Assembly (NCBI GenBank): GCA_034359265.1
Contig: CP136893.1
Location: 24,002,001 to 24,066,000, forward strand
Length of the DNA: 64,000 bases
DNA from: Canna indica
Lineage: Eukaryota; Streptophyta; Magnoliopsida; Zingiberales; Cannaceae
Reading direction: 5' to 3'
Of the stretch, positions 21,838 to 35,973 are shown in pieces (within the stretch, counting starts at the first letter, position 1; each line of letters begins with the position of its first letter). The notes beneath the pieces were generated by a model. The model was not told where the DNA came from and did no database searches. It worked only from the letters and a program-made list of their open reading frames with translations. The position numbers and the translations under genes are program-made.

Positions 21838-23175
21838 ATGAACCAGCAAAGCACGACGGACTCCAGAGGTGGCGCCTTGCTGGACTCCCGCCCGCCGGCC
21901 AGAGTCCTTTTCGGAAAGTACGAGCTCGGCCGCCTCCTCGGTCGCGGCGCCTCCGCTAAGGTCTACCACGCCCGCCACCTCGACACCGGCAACAGCGTCG
22001 CCATCAAGGTCTTCCCCAACCCCCGTCGTCACCCCGCCGGCCCTTCCTGCTCCACGTCCACCTACTCCTTCCTCCGCGAGATCTCCGCCCTCCGCCGCCT
22101 CCGTCACCCCCACATCGTCCGCCTCCACGAGGTGCTCGCCTCCCGCTCCAGTGTCTACCTCGTCATCGAGCTCGCCAAGGGCGGCGAGCTCTTCTCCCGC
22201 CTCAAAGACCGAGGCCGCCTCCCTGACGACCTCTGCCGCCGAATCTTCCGCCAGCTCCTCTCTGCCGTCGCCTACTCCCACTCCCGCGGCGTCTGCCACC
22301 GCGACCTCAAGCCCGAGAACCTTCTCCTCGACGACGCCGGCGACCTCATGGTTTCCGACTTCGGATTCTCCGCCCTCCGCTCCTCCCCCGACGATAACCT
22401 CCTCCACACCCAATGCGGCACGCCGGCGTACGTGGCTCCGGAGATCCTGCAATCGAGGAAGGGGACGGAGGGCTACGACGGGGCCAAGGCAGACATATGG
22501 TCGTGCGGCATCATTCTCTTCGTGCTCAACGCCGGCTATCTCCCCTTCAATGATCAAAACCTCATGTCCCTCTACCGCAAGATCTACCGCGGTCACCACC
22601 GTTGTCCTCGGTGGACGCCGCCCGACCTCCGCCGCCTTATCTCCCGCTTCCTCGATCCTAACCCCAACACTCGCATCACCGTCGACGACATCCTCCGTGA
22701 CCCCTGGTTCGCCAGGGGCTTCGACGCGGAGCAGTTAGCGACTCTAATGCGGCCCCAAATAGGCGACGGCGGCCTTGGCACAAAGCAGCATCGCGGCCGC
22801 AGCAGCGGCGGCGGGGAGCTGAACGCCTTCGACCTCATTGCCTCCGCCTCGGGGCTCGACCTCTCCGGTCTATTCGTGGAGGTTGCCATGGACCGGGAAT
22901 GGTTCGCGACGGCTGAGCCGGTGGACCAACTCATGGGCCGGGTGGAGGAGGTGGCGAAGGAGGAGGGCATGGTGGCGAGGAGGGAAAGAGAGAAAGGATC
23001 GAGCGCGGTGGTGGAGGGGGAAAATGGGGATTTCGTGGTGAGGGTTGAGGTTTACCGGATGGCCGGCGGCGTGATGGTGGTTGAGGCGGAGGTGGGTGGC
23101 GGAGCGGCAGAGAAAGGTTTCTGGAGGGATAGGCTGAGGCCTGTGTTGAGTGGGCCGAGTCATCCACCGGCTTGA
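21838..23175 (+). CDS. CIPK: CBL-interacting protein kinase (CIPK/SnRK3), intronless
   Basis: A Ser/Thr kinase that is activated when a calcium-loaded CBL protein binds its C-terminal NAF motif; such pairs regulate ion transport and stress responses at membranes. The 445-aa frame has all kinase landmarks: glycine loop GRGASAKV (35-42), VAIK lysine 57, HRDLKPEN (154-161, Asp156), DFG 174-176, APE 200-202. The NAF motif is LNAFDLIASASGLDLSGLF (328-346, written as one 19-residue stretch), followed by a PPI-like segment to about 430. There are no introns and GC is very high, as in the intron-poor CIPK clade that includes CIPK4/7-like members; the exact paralogue is not decided. Odd points: DFGF where DFGL is usual, and HTQCGTPAY where HTxCGTPAY normally has Thr or Ala. 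The ATG at 21838 is the first in frame. It is the only long intact frame for over 20 kb on either side apart from the peroxidase. Confidence 0.96.
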   Translation: MNQQSTTDSRGGALLDSRPPARVLFGKYELGRLLGRGASAKVYHARHLDTGNSVAIKVFPNPRRHPAGPSCSTSTYSFLREISALRRLRHPHIVRLHEVLASRSSVYLVIELAKGGELFSRLKDRGRLPDDLCRRIFRQLLSAVAYSHSRGVCHRDLKPENLLLDDAGDLMVSDFGFSALRSSPDDNLLHTQCGTPAYVAPEILQSRKGTEGYDGAKADIWSCGIILFVLNAGYLPFNDQNLMSLYRKIYRGHHRCPRWTPPDLRRLISRFLDPNPNTRITVDDILRDPWFARGFDAEQLATLMRPQIGDGGLGTKQHRGRSSGGGELNAFDLIASASGLDLSGLFVEVAMDREWFATAEPVDQLMGRVEEVAKEEGMVARREREKGSSAVVEGENGDFVVRVEVYRMAGGVMVVEAEVGGGAAEKGFWRDRLRPVLSGPSHPPA

Positions 23176-24809
23176 CCCAGTTGCTCAACCCGGTTCATCG
23201 GTGGTGTGCTTAAAAAAAGTATGTTATTACTAACTAAAAATCAATAATTTAATTTAAAAAGTGATAAAAGTCGTTTATTTGTTTTCCATGCGACTTCCTT
23301 TTCAAAAGAAATTTCACAACAAATAAAAGCGTTTAATTATTATTATTTTTAAAAAAATACTTTCTAGGATCAATAATTGCTCTCACCACAAAATAAGAAT
23401 TAGGTGTTGATGACAATTATAACAAATTGAAAAGGCTCTGTGAAATATTATAGCAAGAGGCATCCACTTTTGATGGGAATATAAGAGGAGTCATGTCACA
23501 TCCTAAAGAATATTTGAATGTTTGATGAGAAATTGAAGAAGAGCATTAACCTAAAAAGATTTTTGTCTTGATGAAATCAACCCAAAATGACATTATTCTT
23601 CAAAGAAAGTGCTAGATGATTTTAGTCCGTCCAATATAAAGTGAGGGACCCAAAGACATAGGCACCAAAAAGCAAAGCACTTTTTACACATGCGCTGATC
23701 ACTACATATTCATCGATTTAGAGAAATTATTTGCAGATATATATATATATATATCTGCTTAATTATCACCAGATCAATAGAACTTGTCACAGATCATTTA
23801 AGGGCTAAATTCCTTATGTTTATTAATCTTTTTTTTTTTTTCTTATGTTTATTAATCTAATTTTCTATTATCTGTTTGGTCGATGGGTCCTTAATTCCTT
23901 TGTGGAATATATAGTAATAGTCTTACCTGGCAGCCTGCATTGATGAATGCAAGACAAAATGTTCATCGATCCAAGTGTCGAAGTCTGATGACTAGCTAGC
24001 TTTTAGCCTTTTACATTCTCCAGAGTCCAGAGGAATAATATGTGTACGTCCAAATTTATGAAGTTTCAAGGATGCTTCCTTCTTTCTCCCTGTGTTGTTG
24101 TGTCTGCTGTCCGAGTCAAATGGACAAAAACTGTAAAGCGAAACAGTGATGTGACTCAATTGTTTTGAGCTTAAGCTCATCTAAATCCCTTGTATTAAGC
24201 CAATAAGCTGTGAGCAGTGGGTGGGGGCCATTCTTCTTATTCAGCCATCTTGAAAAGTAGGCCTGACTCTACCCCATTCATTTCTAATAATAATAATAAG
24301 GATAATCTCATCCATGTTATGAACTTATATTTTTTATTTTAAATATGAAAATAATAAGAGAAAAATAAGAAATTACAAAAATCCAACCTTGATCAAGTCA
24401 AAGTTAACATTTACCATAAGAAATTTAATTTTTACCCACCTATATATGAATTATCCTCGAATTCAATCTTGTGATATTAGTAATAAAATCATTAACCGGC
24501 AATATATCATATCCAATGGTAATATATAGCCAACCAATTCTAACTTGGTCACTGCTTGCTCCTCTTGGTCGCCACTCGCTATCCTGAGTCTTCCTCCTTG
24601 CCACAATCCAACGTGGATATGTTTGCCACAATCCTATTCTCTTCCCTCGATCAAAGCGAAATTAAGATAAAGGTGTAAGATATACGGCTAGGAAATGTGT
24701 AGAAGCACTATTCTTTACTATGCTGGGAAACGAAGATCTAGAGTATTTTTTTCCACATGATTGACGCACAAGATTCTTAAGAGGAGAAGGAGAGAGAACC
24801 ATTTGAAGT
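23176..24809. other. Intergenic, no gene seen
   Basis: AT-rich sequence after the kinase gene with a short (AT)n tract near 23738-23755. The segment 24034-24080 is similar to 16786-16828. No convincing frames. Confidence 0.5.
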
Positions 24810-25040
24810 TTTTGTAGATGATGATGGCCTAGGGGAAATTAAGGATTGTTCAAGTCATTATAAGAAGCACTTAGTACTTATAATCAGACAGTGTGGAATA
24901 TCTAACACACCCTCTTATGCTTCGGGCCAAACTCATGCAGGAGATTTGGACGTGAAGTTTGCAGAACTAGACATCTGCGTGTGGTGGCCTAACAACGCAA
25001 GATTGGTGGCTCTATATTATCATGTTGGGAGGAATTAGAA
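24810..25040 (-). mobile_element. TRIM retroelement fragment, copy 1 (minus strand)
   Basis: Read on the minus strand it gives the internal part of the TRIM seen complete at 31079-31442 (GAGCCACCAAT, GTTAGGCCACCA, CTGCAAACTTCACG, CTCCTGCATGAG, then GGGTG) and then an LTR start TGTTAGATATTCCACAC. Only the last bases of the upstream LTR remain (..CCCAACA before the primer-site remnant). It is diverged and lacks most of one LTR. Confidence 0.7.
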
Positions 25041-25299
25041 ATTAGAAATTCCTCGTTGTGTTAGTCCTCTCCTACCACATATTTATTTTTATATATCTAA
25101 AAAAAATAGAATGTACATGAATCATCTACACCATATGGGAATAAATACATGCATTAATCCTAACAAGAGTAAATTGTGCATTTTATTCAATTTCTTCCTC
25201 CTACAACTTCGCACTTTTTCTAACAAAAAAATGGTTAAATTTAGATATTTTTTTAAAAAAGAAAATACTGAACTAGGTCACTTTCTACTCAAGTAGGAT

Positions 25300-26560
25300 T
25301 ATTCCTCTTTAGTATCAAAAATACTAAGTACATCATTCCTTATCTCTATAGTTTTATTTTGTAAACGAGCGAGAAACAATGCTGCTGACTGAGCAGCTAA
25401 TTGTGCTAGACTTCTAAAATATCATTTTGTTTGGTCTTCCATCCGACCACCTGAGTTGGAGGTGGTTTTGGATGGAGACCGCTTTTTATGTCAGTCTCCG
25501 TTGACTTAGTTTACGAGCATATTTTTTTTGGTAAAAAAAAAATACATTAATACTATGCATTTATTGTCGTCATCACCATATTGGTGATTAAAAGATTCTG
25601 CTATTTTATTGCTGCCTATTCCTCCTTTCGGGATCACCCCATGTTTGCTAAGCTGAACATCATCAAACTGTCAAGCAATGCCTTGAGCTCCAATACCTTC
25701 ATTCCCTATCACCATTTTGCTCTTTGAAATTCCTGCTTCAAACCCTTTTCTTGCCAATTCGTGAGCCTTCATGTTAAATTCCTTGCGCACGTGAGCCCAT
25801 TCCAGAACCTGGACAATTAAACCTATCTTCCATATATCTTTCACCAGATTGCTAAGATATCAAGGAGCAGTATATTTCTTGTTCAAAATATCAGTAAACA
25901 CTTATTTCTCTAGCTTTAAGGATACACAACCTAATGGTAACTTGGTATCTCAGGCCCAAGTCCATTTTCTTCAACATGATATTAGAGCCATCAATGCCAT
26001 CAATCTTGCGATGTTGGGCCACCATCCGTAGATGTTCAATTCTGCAAACTTCATGCATGCTTTGGACCTCCCGCATGAGTTCAACCTCAGGTGTGAGGGA
26101 GTGTGTTAGATATCCCACGTCGACTAGAATTCAGCAGCAAAAGGGTATTCAAGCAAGATATGATTTTGATTATCTTCACTTTGATCACAAACATAGCATT
26201 TGTTTGGTTGAATATTACTGACCTGTGAGAGGTATTTTGTTGTCGGCAATCGTTTCCAAAGCTAACTTCCATGCAAAAGTTTTCACTTTAGGAATACAAT
26301 CCATGCTCCACGTAACATTCCACTTAACCTCATGACAATTGTCTAAACATCTTTTTTTTCCTTAATGTAATTATATGCTATTTTGCAGGAAAGCTTACCA
26401 CTGTCATTTAGTCTCCACACCCACCTGTCCTTCCCATTATGTTTAGCCAAATAAATTTGACTGACAATATTTAGATGAAATCCTCCCCAAAACATCCAAT
26501 ACCAATTCATAATTACAGTCCTGATCTGGGTTAAATTTAGAATTAAATGCCAAAAGTTTT
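25300..26560 (-). mobile_element. LINE fragment D, minus strand, decayed
   Basis: On the minus strand, from about 26540 down to 26210, there is a zf-RVT-type segment (GGWRLNDSGKLSCKIAYNYI, then KTFAWKLALETIADNKIPLTG). After an inserted TRIM fragment, 25690-25830 reads an RNase H tail motif (WAHVRKEFNMKAHELARKG). The segment 25428-25480 is similar to 29190-29240, so both may hold the 3' end of one LINE family. Full of stops; not functional. Confidence 0.65.
25934..26130 (+). mobile_element. TRIM retroelement fragment, copy 2
   Basis: Shows the end of a 5' LTR (CCCAAGTCCATTTTCTTCAACA), a decayed primer site (GATATTAGAGCC), the internal part (GATGTTGGGCCACCATC, GGACCTCCCGCATGAGTTC), a purine tract GTGTGAGGGAG, and the first bases of the 3' LTR (TGTTAGATATCCCACGTCG). 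Truncated at both sides and set in LINE fragment D. Confidence 0.75.
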
Positions 26561-26926
26561 GGTTAAATTAATTATACGAGAGCAAATTCACCAAGGTTCT
26601 GAACTTATTTTCAATGTTTAAACAAACAGATCAAAATTGTATTAATCTACAACCAATTTGAGAGAAGTATTAAATCTGTTTCATGATGATTAACTCACAA
26701 CCTCCTGTAGAAATTGCCCCTTAACTATCAAAGCCCTAGACAAGTTAGCAGAAAATGAAGGAAAGAGAAGAGGAGATCAAGGCAGTGATTGTAGCAATTA
26801 GGTTGTCAAATCTCTCTGCTCCGGAAGGCAAGGAGAAGAGATCCATTATTCCATTCCCTTCTCTTCTTTCTTTTTATGGCAAGGAGAAGAAATTAATTAA
26901 ACCATCAAGAATCAAGGAATGAAATC
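26561..26926. other. Downstream flank of the peroxidase gene
   Basis: No gene seen. The last part (about 26750-26926) must hold the peroxidase 3' untranslated region on the minus strand; GGCAAGGAGAAGA occurs twice in it (about 26828 and 26878). Confidence 0.5.
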
Positions 26927-29590
<2,664 letters not shown>

Positions 29591-30090
29591 TTGGAGTGAA
29601 AAATGAGATAACAATGACTAAGATTCATAACACATTTTGTTATGACATAACTCAAATCCGAGACAAAATAATAAAAATAATCAAGAACGAGAACAAACAA
29701 ACTCAGAAAATTACATGGTTCGGCAGTGTGCCTACATCTACGAGCAAAGACAATGAATTCACTATATGTTGAAAATTACAGAGATGCTATAAAGTTTCTT
29801 ACAAATCCTCTCCCTCCGACAATTTCACCTCCACAACTCCCCTCTCTCTAACCCTAACTGCAGCCCGAAATACATATATATATATATATGGGCACTATAC
29901 CGGGTAGAAGCTCCAAGTCAATATCGAGTCGGGTCCATACTGCGGGGGCTCCGCCCCCGGCCTATCGGCCCAACCCTCCTCCGCTTCACAAACTAAAGCT
30001 CATTTTTCATCCCAATTTAAACTGTGCGAAATATTTAGCGGAACATATTTTAATTTGGATCTGAAATACAATACATCTCAACACATTTGA
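29591..30090. repeat. Probable LTR fragment
   Basis: Contains ACATGGTTCGGCAGTGTGCCTACATCTACG and ends near a GC-rich GGGGGCTCCGCCCCC palindrome (split here into motifs: TGGTTCGGC, GCCTACATC). Such sequences are common in plant Copia LTRs. No boundary or duplication could be fixed, so this is tentative. Confidence 0.35.
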
Positions 30091-31078
30091 TGAACTCTTT
30101 GGAAAGGACAATATCAATATAGAGCAAGATATAAGGAAAGCTGATGGGGATAAGTCACACATCAGAAGGGAGATAAGTGAAGTGGTTCACGAACAAAAGG
30201 TGGTATTTAACTGGTTCTAAAATTCCAGCTGATTCAGTGAGAAAAACTCTTCGGTGATGAAATGGCTTTTTTTTTTTGGGAAGCAAGACATCCCTGTTAA
30301 AGTCAATGTTGAAGAAGGTTTAGAGGCACCCAATAATAAGATGACTGGACAGAGGTATTTCTATTGGTTGTTAGTAAAATACAAGGCAGTGAAGGTTTTA
30401 TAGAGTATGGGATTGATCCTGAGAAATTTAGAAGTATGCAAAGAAAAGGGTTCTAAAGGTTGAAGATCTATATATGTTGCAAGCTAATATTCCCCCTCTT
30501 AATTAAAAACCAGGTAAAGCCAAGAAAAAAAGTTTTCAAATGATGATAAAGCTGTTATGTTTGATGGTGACCCTCCTATTGATGTAGGTGACAATAGTAT
30601 GATTGTTTCTAAATGAATGCATTGGTTTGGAATATTAGAGGTGGTCTGAAAGATGATGGTTGAAATTTCCTTAGTTTCTTGCATGAAAGAAGTGAGGAGA
30701 TTAAATTAAAAAGGTGTGCTTGTAGCTGGGAATGGTAGGACATGAGGTTTGATTCTTGATTGGAAACATAAAGTGTTCAAATGCTCACAAATATCAATAT
30801 CATGATATACAGGCCTGCAATCAAACATGGTTGTTTGTTGGTGTGCATGCAAGCAATGACAATAAGGTAAGAATGGTGCACTGGATTTCTTGTCTAATTT
30901 CAATTATGAAGACACTCCCTAGCTTTTAGCTGGGAACTTCAACTGCATTGTATTTGGAAGATAAATTTGGAGGAAGCCTCTATAAGATTGATAAATCTCT
31001 TCAAACTTTCAAATACCTTTGTGAAATTGTCGGTCTTATTGATATCAAATTCGAAGGAGTCCAATTTACATGAACTAG

Positions 31079-31442
31079 TGTTAGATATCTCGCATCGGCT
31101 GGTTATAAGTGTAAAGTGCTCTTTATAATGACTTGGATGATCCTTTCCACATAAGCTAGCTTTTGAGGTTGAGTTAAGCCCAAGTCCATTTTCTACATTG
31201 GTATCAGAGCCACCAGTGCCACCAGTCTTGTGATGTTGGGCCACCATCTATAGATGTCAAGTCCTACAAACTTCACGCTCTGGACCTCCTGCATGAGTTC
31301 GGTCCCGGGTGTGAGGGGGGTGTGTTAGATATTCCGCATCGGCTGGTTATAAGTGTAAAGTGCTCCTTAAAATGGCTTGAACAATCTTTCTCCATAAGTT
31401 AGCTTTTGAGGTTGAGTTAGGCCAAGTCCATTTTCTTCAACA
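31079..31442 (+). mobile_element. TRIM retroelement, complete (364 bp)
   Basis: Two LTRs of 119 and 120 bp (31079-31197 and 31323-31442), both starting TGTTAGATATNNCGCATCGG and ending in CA. TTGGTATCAGAGCC (primer site for tRNA-Met) directly follows the first LTR, and the purine tract GTGTGAGGGGGGTG precedes the second. Flanks ACTAG/ACTAA form a near-perfect 5-bp duplication. The 125-bp interior cannot encode proteins, so it depends on enzymes of other elements. It interrupts the endonuclease region of LINE B. Confidence 0.93.
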
Positions 31443-31662
31443 ACTAACAACAAGAAAGGGAATAATAGCAGTCTTGCTAGGCTTGAAAAAGCCTATGCAA
31501 ACAATGCTTGGTTGTCTACTTATAGTAATACTGCTCTGTATCACTTACAAAGAGTCACTTCGAACCATAGGACCATTCTAATTGATGAAAGGCCAATAAG
31601 GTTTGTGCAAATCCAGTAAAACAAAATTTTGTCTTTGAATTGCTTTGACTTGAGTATCCTGA

Positions 31663-32620
31663 GTTTTTTTTTTGAATAAAAGTGAGGTAAGGCCACACTG
31701 ATTCATTTCATAAGGGGGGAAATGACAATGACAGTAAATAAACAACTTAACTAAGGTTTCCAGGTAAAACGATAGCTGAGCCCATGCATAAAAGAAAGGA
31801 AAGAAAATAGAGAGAGACATTAATTGAAGCAAAGTCAATGTTGCGCGGACCCAACCCAGTTCCCTACAATTTGGCACCAGATCGAAGTTCACCGAAGCCA
31901 TGATAATCTTGTTCATAGAAAATTGCTTAGAGTTGAAGATAATGTCGTTCCTTGCTTGCCAAAGAACCTAGCACCAAAGCGTGGCCGACAGTCGTGTCTG
32001 CTTTGCAACCTTCACAACGGTAATATCCTTGCATGGCGGGGAGTCAGTCAAGATAGAACTGCAACTCAATAAGAAAGACTTCCATCCTACAATCATCACA
32101 CTGCTCTCCCTGAATACGTGATCAGCCCATTCAAGGGCCATGTTGAATAAAATACAATTTGGGTTGTCAACATTGATTCTGATTTTAGCTAGTATATCCT
32201 TGGTACGTAGTTGTCCTTTCATCTGGATCCACATGTGCACTCTCATTTTTAGCAGGCATTTGATTTCCCAAATTGCAATTGTAGCCATGTTCTTGACTCC
32301 GCTGTCTTTCAATATCTTGTACAATGACATAATAGAGAAAGAGATGTCGCTAGACCATCTCCAACATAGTGAGTCTTATGAGTTTCCAAGGTTAGGGAGA
32401 CCAATGAAGCTTAAAAACTCGAGCATTATGTTGTCGTCCACGGTGTGAGACCACATAGGGCGGCCTGGCGAGGTAAGCGCCTCTACAAAATCTTTAACCA
32501 AAATTTTCTTCATTGTGTGGAAAGCATAGATGCCCGGGAATATATAGGAGAGTTTGCAATTCAAGTTCCATCGTTCGTTCCAAAAGCTCATTGATCTATT
32601 CAAGTACCATCATTCGTTCC
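31663..32620 (-). mobile_element. LINE 3' fragment E, inserted in reverse into LINE B
   Basis: On the minus strand it encodes a zf-RVT region (IWEIKCLLKMRVHMWIQMKG, NCILFNMALEWADHVFRESS) and a LINE C-terminal part (LWCQVLWQARNDIIFNSKQF), and ends in FYMN..GLTSLLF-type sequence. The T-run at 31666-31674 is its poly(A) tail, which fixes the orientation and one border. The other border near 32620 is approximate. Confidence 0.75.
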
Positions 32621-34735
32621 AAAAGCATGGACATCCATGGTGAGTATCGAATAACCTCATTGATTGCTTGCATTTTGAATAATCTGTTGTGGGATCTCAG
32701 TTGGGAACAGATTGAAGAGCACTTTGAATGAGCTTGAAGTACTTGAGAAGATTGATGCTAGTGGATGCTGTATGGAGGATGAATTTGTGAAGATGAGAAT
32801 TCTCATTAACAAAGCCAAGGCTTTAGGTAGGCAAGTATAGAATGGTGATCCAAGTCTAGAATAAGGTGGATGGAAGAATATGATAGAAATACTTTCATAA
32901 TTTGGTTAAGCTTAAAAGAAGGAAAATATAGTTTTGGAGATAGCTGAAGACAGATTAATAAAGGAACCTCATGGCATCGTAAATGTGTTTGCAACTTGGT
33001 ACAAAAACGCATGGTGCGCTGAAGAGAATACAACCCTCAATAGCTACAACCTCAGGAGTTTTCAACAGAGAAATATTCATAACAGAAAGGATGCTGAAGT
33101 CACTAGTGTTTGGTATTGATGAAATTTTAAAAGCTTTGAACAACTTAGGGAAGGGCAAGGCCCTAGGACTTGATGGTATAGTGTTTAATTTTTTCTAAAC
33201 TCTTGGGATATTGGTGAAGAATTCTTTATGGAAGGCTTTCAATGAGTTTCCTGATTCTGTATGCATAATTGAGAAGTGGGGTAAAACAAACTTGTTTTTA
33301 ATACCTGACTGGCTGACACTACCAGAATAATCGCTGTCACTAACGACTGATGTCGTTGATAAACCGTCGGTGACGACTATCACAGACGGCAAGCGTCGTT
33401 GCAACAAGTCGTCGCTTATGTGCGCGTTCCAAATAATTTGTGACGACGCGGGGCGACTGTCCTAAGTAATTATCAGAAACAACTGGAAGAGCTGTCGCTG
33501 ATTTAAATCCATCAGCGACAGTCCCAGACGATTGTCGCTGATATTTAATTATTAGCAACAGTTGTACATCGTATAAAAGATCACCTACTTCGTTTATACG
33601 AACATACAACTCCGAACGGATATAAGGTTTTGTAAAATTAAAACCTGACTCGTTGATACGTACGTGAAATATAACAACTCGTCATGATTAATTTATTTTT
33701 TAAATTTATGGATGTTGGTGCAAGTCCACAGTGGACAATTCTGGCGCGAGTCCAAAATGAACGATTCTGACATGAGTTCACAGTGGACAATTCCGGCGCG
33801 AGTCCAATAGTGGACGATTCTAATTAAAATTATAATTACACCCAATTATACTAAAATTAACCATAATATTTATTCTAATTAAAATTAATTAACCCTAAGA
33901 TTAAAACTAATTAACAGTAAAAAATAATAATCTAATTAACAGATAATAAAAAATAATTTACTAATTAACCCTAATATTAACAGATAAATAACAAATAATT
34001 AACCATTACGAAACCGTAAAAACAATTAATAATTAACAATTAAACCCTAAAAATAGATAATAAAATTATACCCTAAATCTAATTACTAATTAATAGATAA
34101 TTAACAATTAATAAACCCTAAAATTAAATCCTAAATCTAATTAATCTAAATATTATTAACAAATAATAATTAATAAATAAAAACTATTGTCGGCAAAGGC
34201 TGAAACCTAGGGTTTCGGCCCCAGCCGGCTGGAGAGGGGGAGGAACAAGAGCCTACCTGATCGGCGGCGAGGGAGGGAGGGAGGGCGTTCATCGGTGAGG
34301 AAGAGGCGGTGACGAGTGAGGCGTGCGCCGAGGAGGCTATAATCGACGGCCTGGATCCTTTAATCGAAGGGGGATTCCGGCGCGAAGTCGGCGGCGCCCC
34401 AAAGAATCGGGGGAAAATCCGACGGCGTCAATAGTGAGAAATCGCAGGTGTGGTGAGGCAGAGAAGAGTGAAGAGAGAGTGGGAGAAAGAAAGGGGATGG
34501 GCGCGAACGCAAATAAAAAGCCTTCACCGACAGCCCGTCAGCCGTTGGTAAATCGTGGATCAATAATTATGAAATAACCGATGGCATACGTGGCCCTCTC
34601 TAGGCCATCGATGACGGGTTGTTTATTTTCGTGTCAAGTGCGCGCTAGAAAACCATAAGCGATGGTCGCAACTAGTCGTGGCTAATGACTTATTTATATC
34701 ATCGAGGGCCCAATCGGCACTCTCTCACTACAAGA

Positions 34736-34985
34736 AATTGAGTCTTCAGCAACGGCTATCAGCAACGGCCACTCAAGCCGTTGCTATTTGCAACGGCCCT
34801 CTTACGGCCGCTCAAGCCGTTGCAGATATGTTGTATCTGCAACGGCTTTCTAACGGACACGCGAGCCGTTGCTGATGATTTTAATTATCAGCAACGGCTT
34901 TCTAATGGACAAGTGAGCCGTTGTTGATGATAACTTATTAGCAACGGTTTTCTAACGGGCGAGTGAGCCATTGCTGATAAGTTTA
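34736..34985. repeat. Left subterminal array of A2 (AGCAACGGC / GCCGTTGCT)
   Basis: At least nine exact GCAACGG or CCGTTGC cores in 250 bp, mostly in inverted pairs such as ATCAGCAACGGC .. GCCGTTGCTGAT with about 20 bp between. These are the expected binding sites of the small CACTA protein. A similar array is at 39055-39395. Confidence 0.85.
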
Positions 34986-35739
34986 TATAGGTCACAGATC
35001 GCGCCCGCCCCTTCTTCCTCCCGCTACTGCCGCCGCCGCCTCCTCCTCCCGCCTCTCGCCGCCGCTGCCGGCGCCGACGAGCTACCGCTGCCGACGCTGC
35101 CGTCCGTCCTCGACCGCCGATTTCAGGTATTCATCGTAGCCTGACCGTCTCTTCCCATTGCGGCCGGCGGGAAATCCGACCTAAACCCTATTTTTAGGGT
35201 TTCGACCGGCAGCGGTCGGCCGATGGCCGCCGTCAGATCTTGTACACTGTTCGGACACACTGTCCACCGGACTCCGGTGCCGGAAATAGTAGATTAATTA
35301 TTTTTTATTTTTTTTATTTATTTGTTAATTAATTATTTAGATTAATTGTTTAATTTGTTAGATTAATTTTTAGGGTTTAGATTAATTTCGGAATTATCCA
35401 CTTCGGCATTGTGCCGGAATCATCCACTTCGGACGCGCGCCGAAATCGTCCACTTCAGACTCCTGCCGGAATCGTCTAATTTGGACTCATGTTGGAATTG
35501 TCCAATATGGACTCGAACTATCTCGAAACATTTAGAAAATAATCATCCATCCGACGAGTTGATATATTTCACGTACGCATCGACGAGTCGGATATGATTT
35601 AGCAAAACCTTAGATCTGTTCGGGGATTTTATGTTTGTGTAAAAGAAGTAGATGATCTTTTATACGACGTACAATTCTTGAATTATCCCTGATTGGATAA
35701 TTTGGGAATATAGTTATTTGTACTGCACTTACGTTTTTC

Positions 35740-35873
35740 TTTTAACTGTTAACTAATTATTCTAAATTTCGGCAACATCTCTCTTGTTCTCCGATACGCG
35801 CCCAGATGATATGCGTATTCGGCGAACTGTAGGGAGATGCTGCCGAAATTTAGAATGAAGTTAGCGGTTAAAA
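35740..35873 (+). ncRNA. Hairpin in the CACTA leader, copy 2 (candidate structured RNA)
   Basis: Arms 35740-35799 and 35813-35873 are nearly complementary; the loop GCCCAGATGATAT is at 35800-35812. The outer ends are TTTTAAC and GTTAAAA. It ends 100 bp before the transposase ATG at 35974, and a possible splice acceptor (TTGATTGACAG) lies between, so it may sit in a leader intron. Size and shape fit a plant microRNA-type precursor; no processing evidence is available. Confidence 0.65.
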
Positions 35874-35973
35874 TAAGTACTTAGTGCAATATAAATAACA
35901 TAAATCCCGAATGGAATAGGACAATCTCACCTAAAGACATTAACCAAAGAAATTGTCATTGATTGACAGAATC

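Noticed and set aside
21733..22599. 288-codon open frame antisense to the CIPK gene (and two other long frames in the same region)
   Set aside because: High GC3 codon use of the kinase gene suppresses stops in all frames; the antisense product is a low-complexity Val/Glu/Ala/Gly sequence without motifs.
35953..35973. Upstream extension of the A2 transposase (and the same at 54222 in B)
   Set aside because: The extension would start at TTG; a proper ATG at 35974 (54243 in B) aligns with the start in the first CACTA copy.
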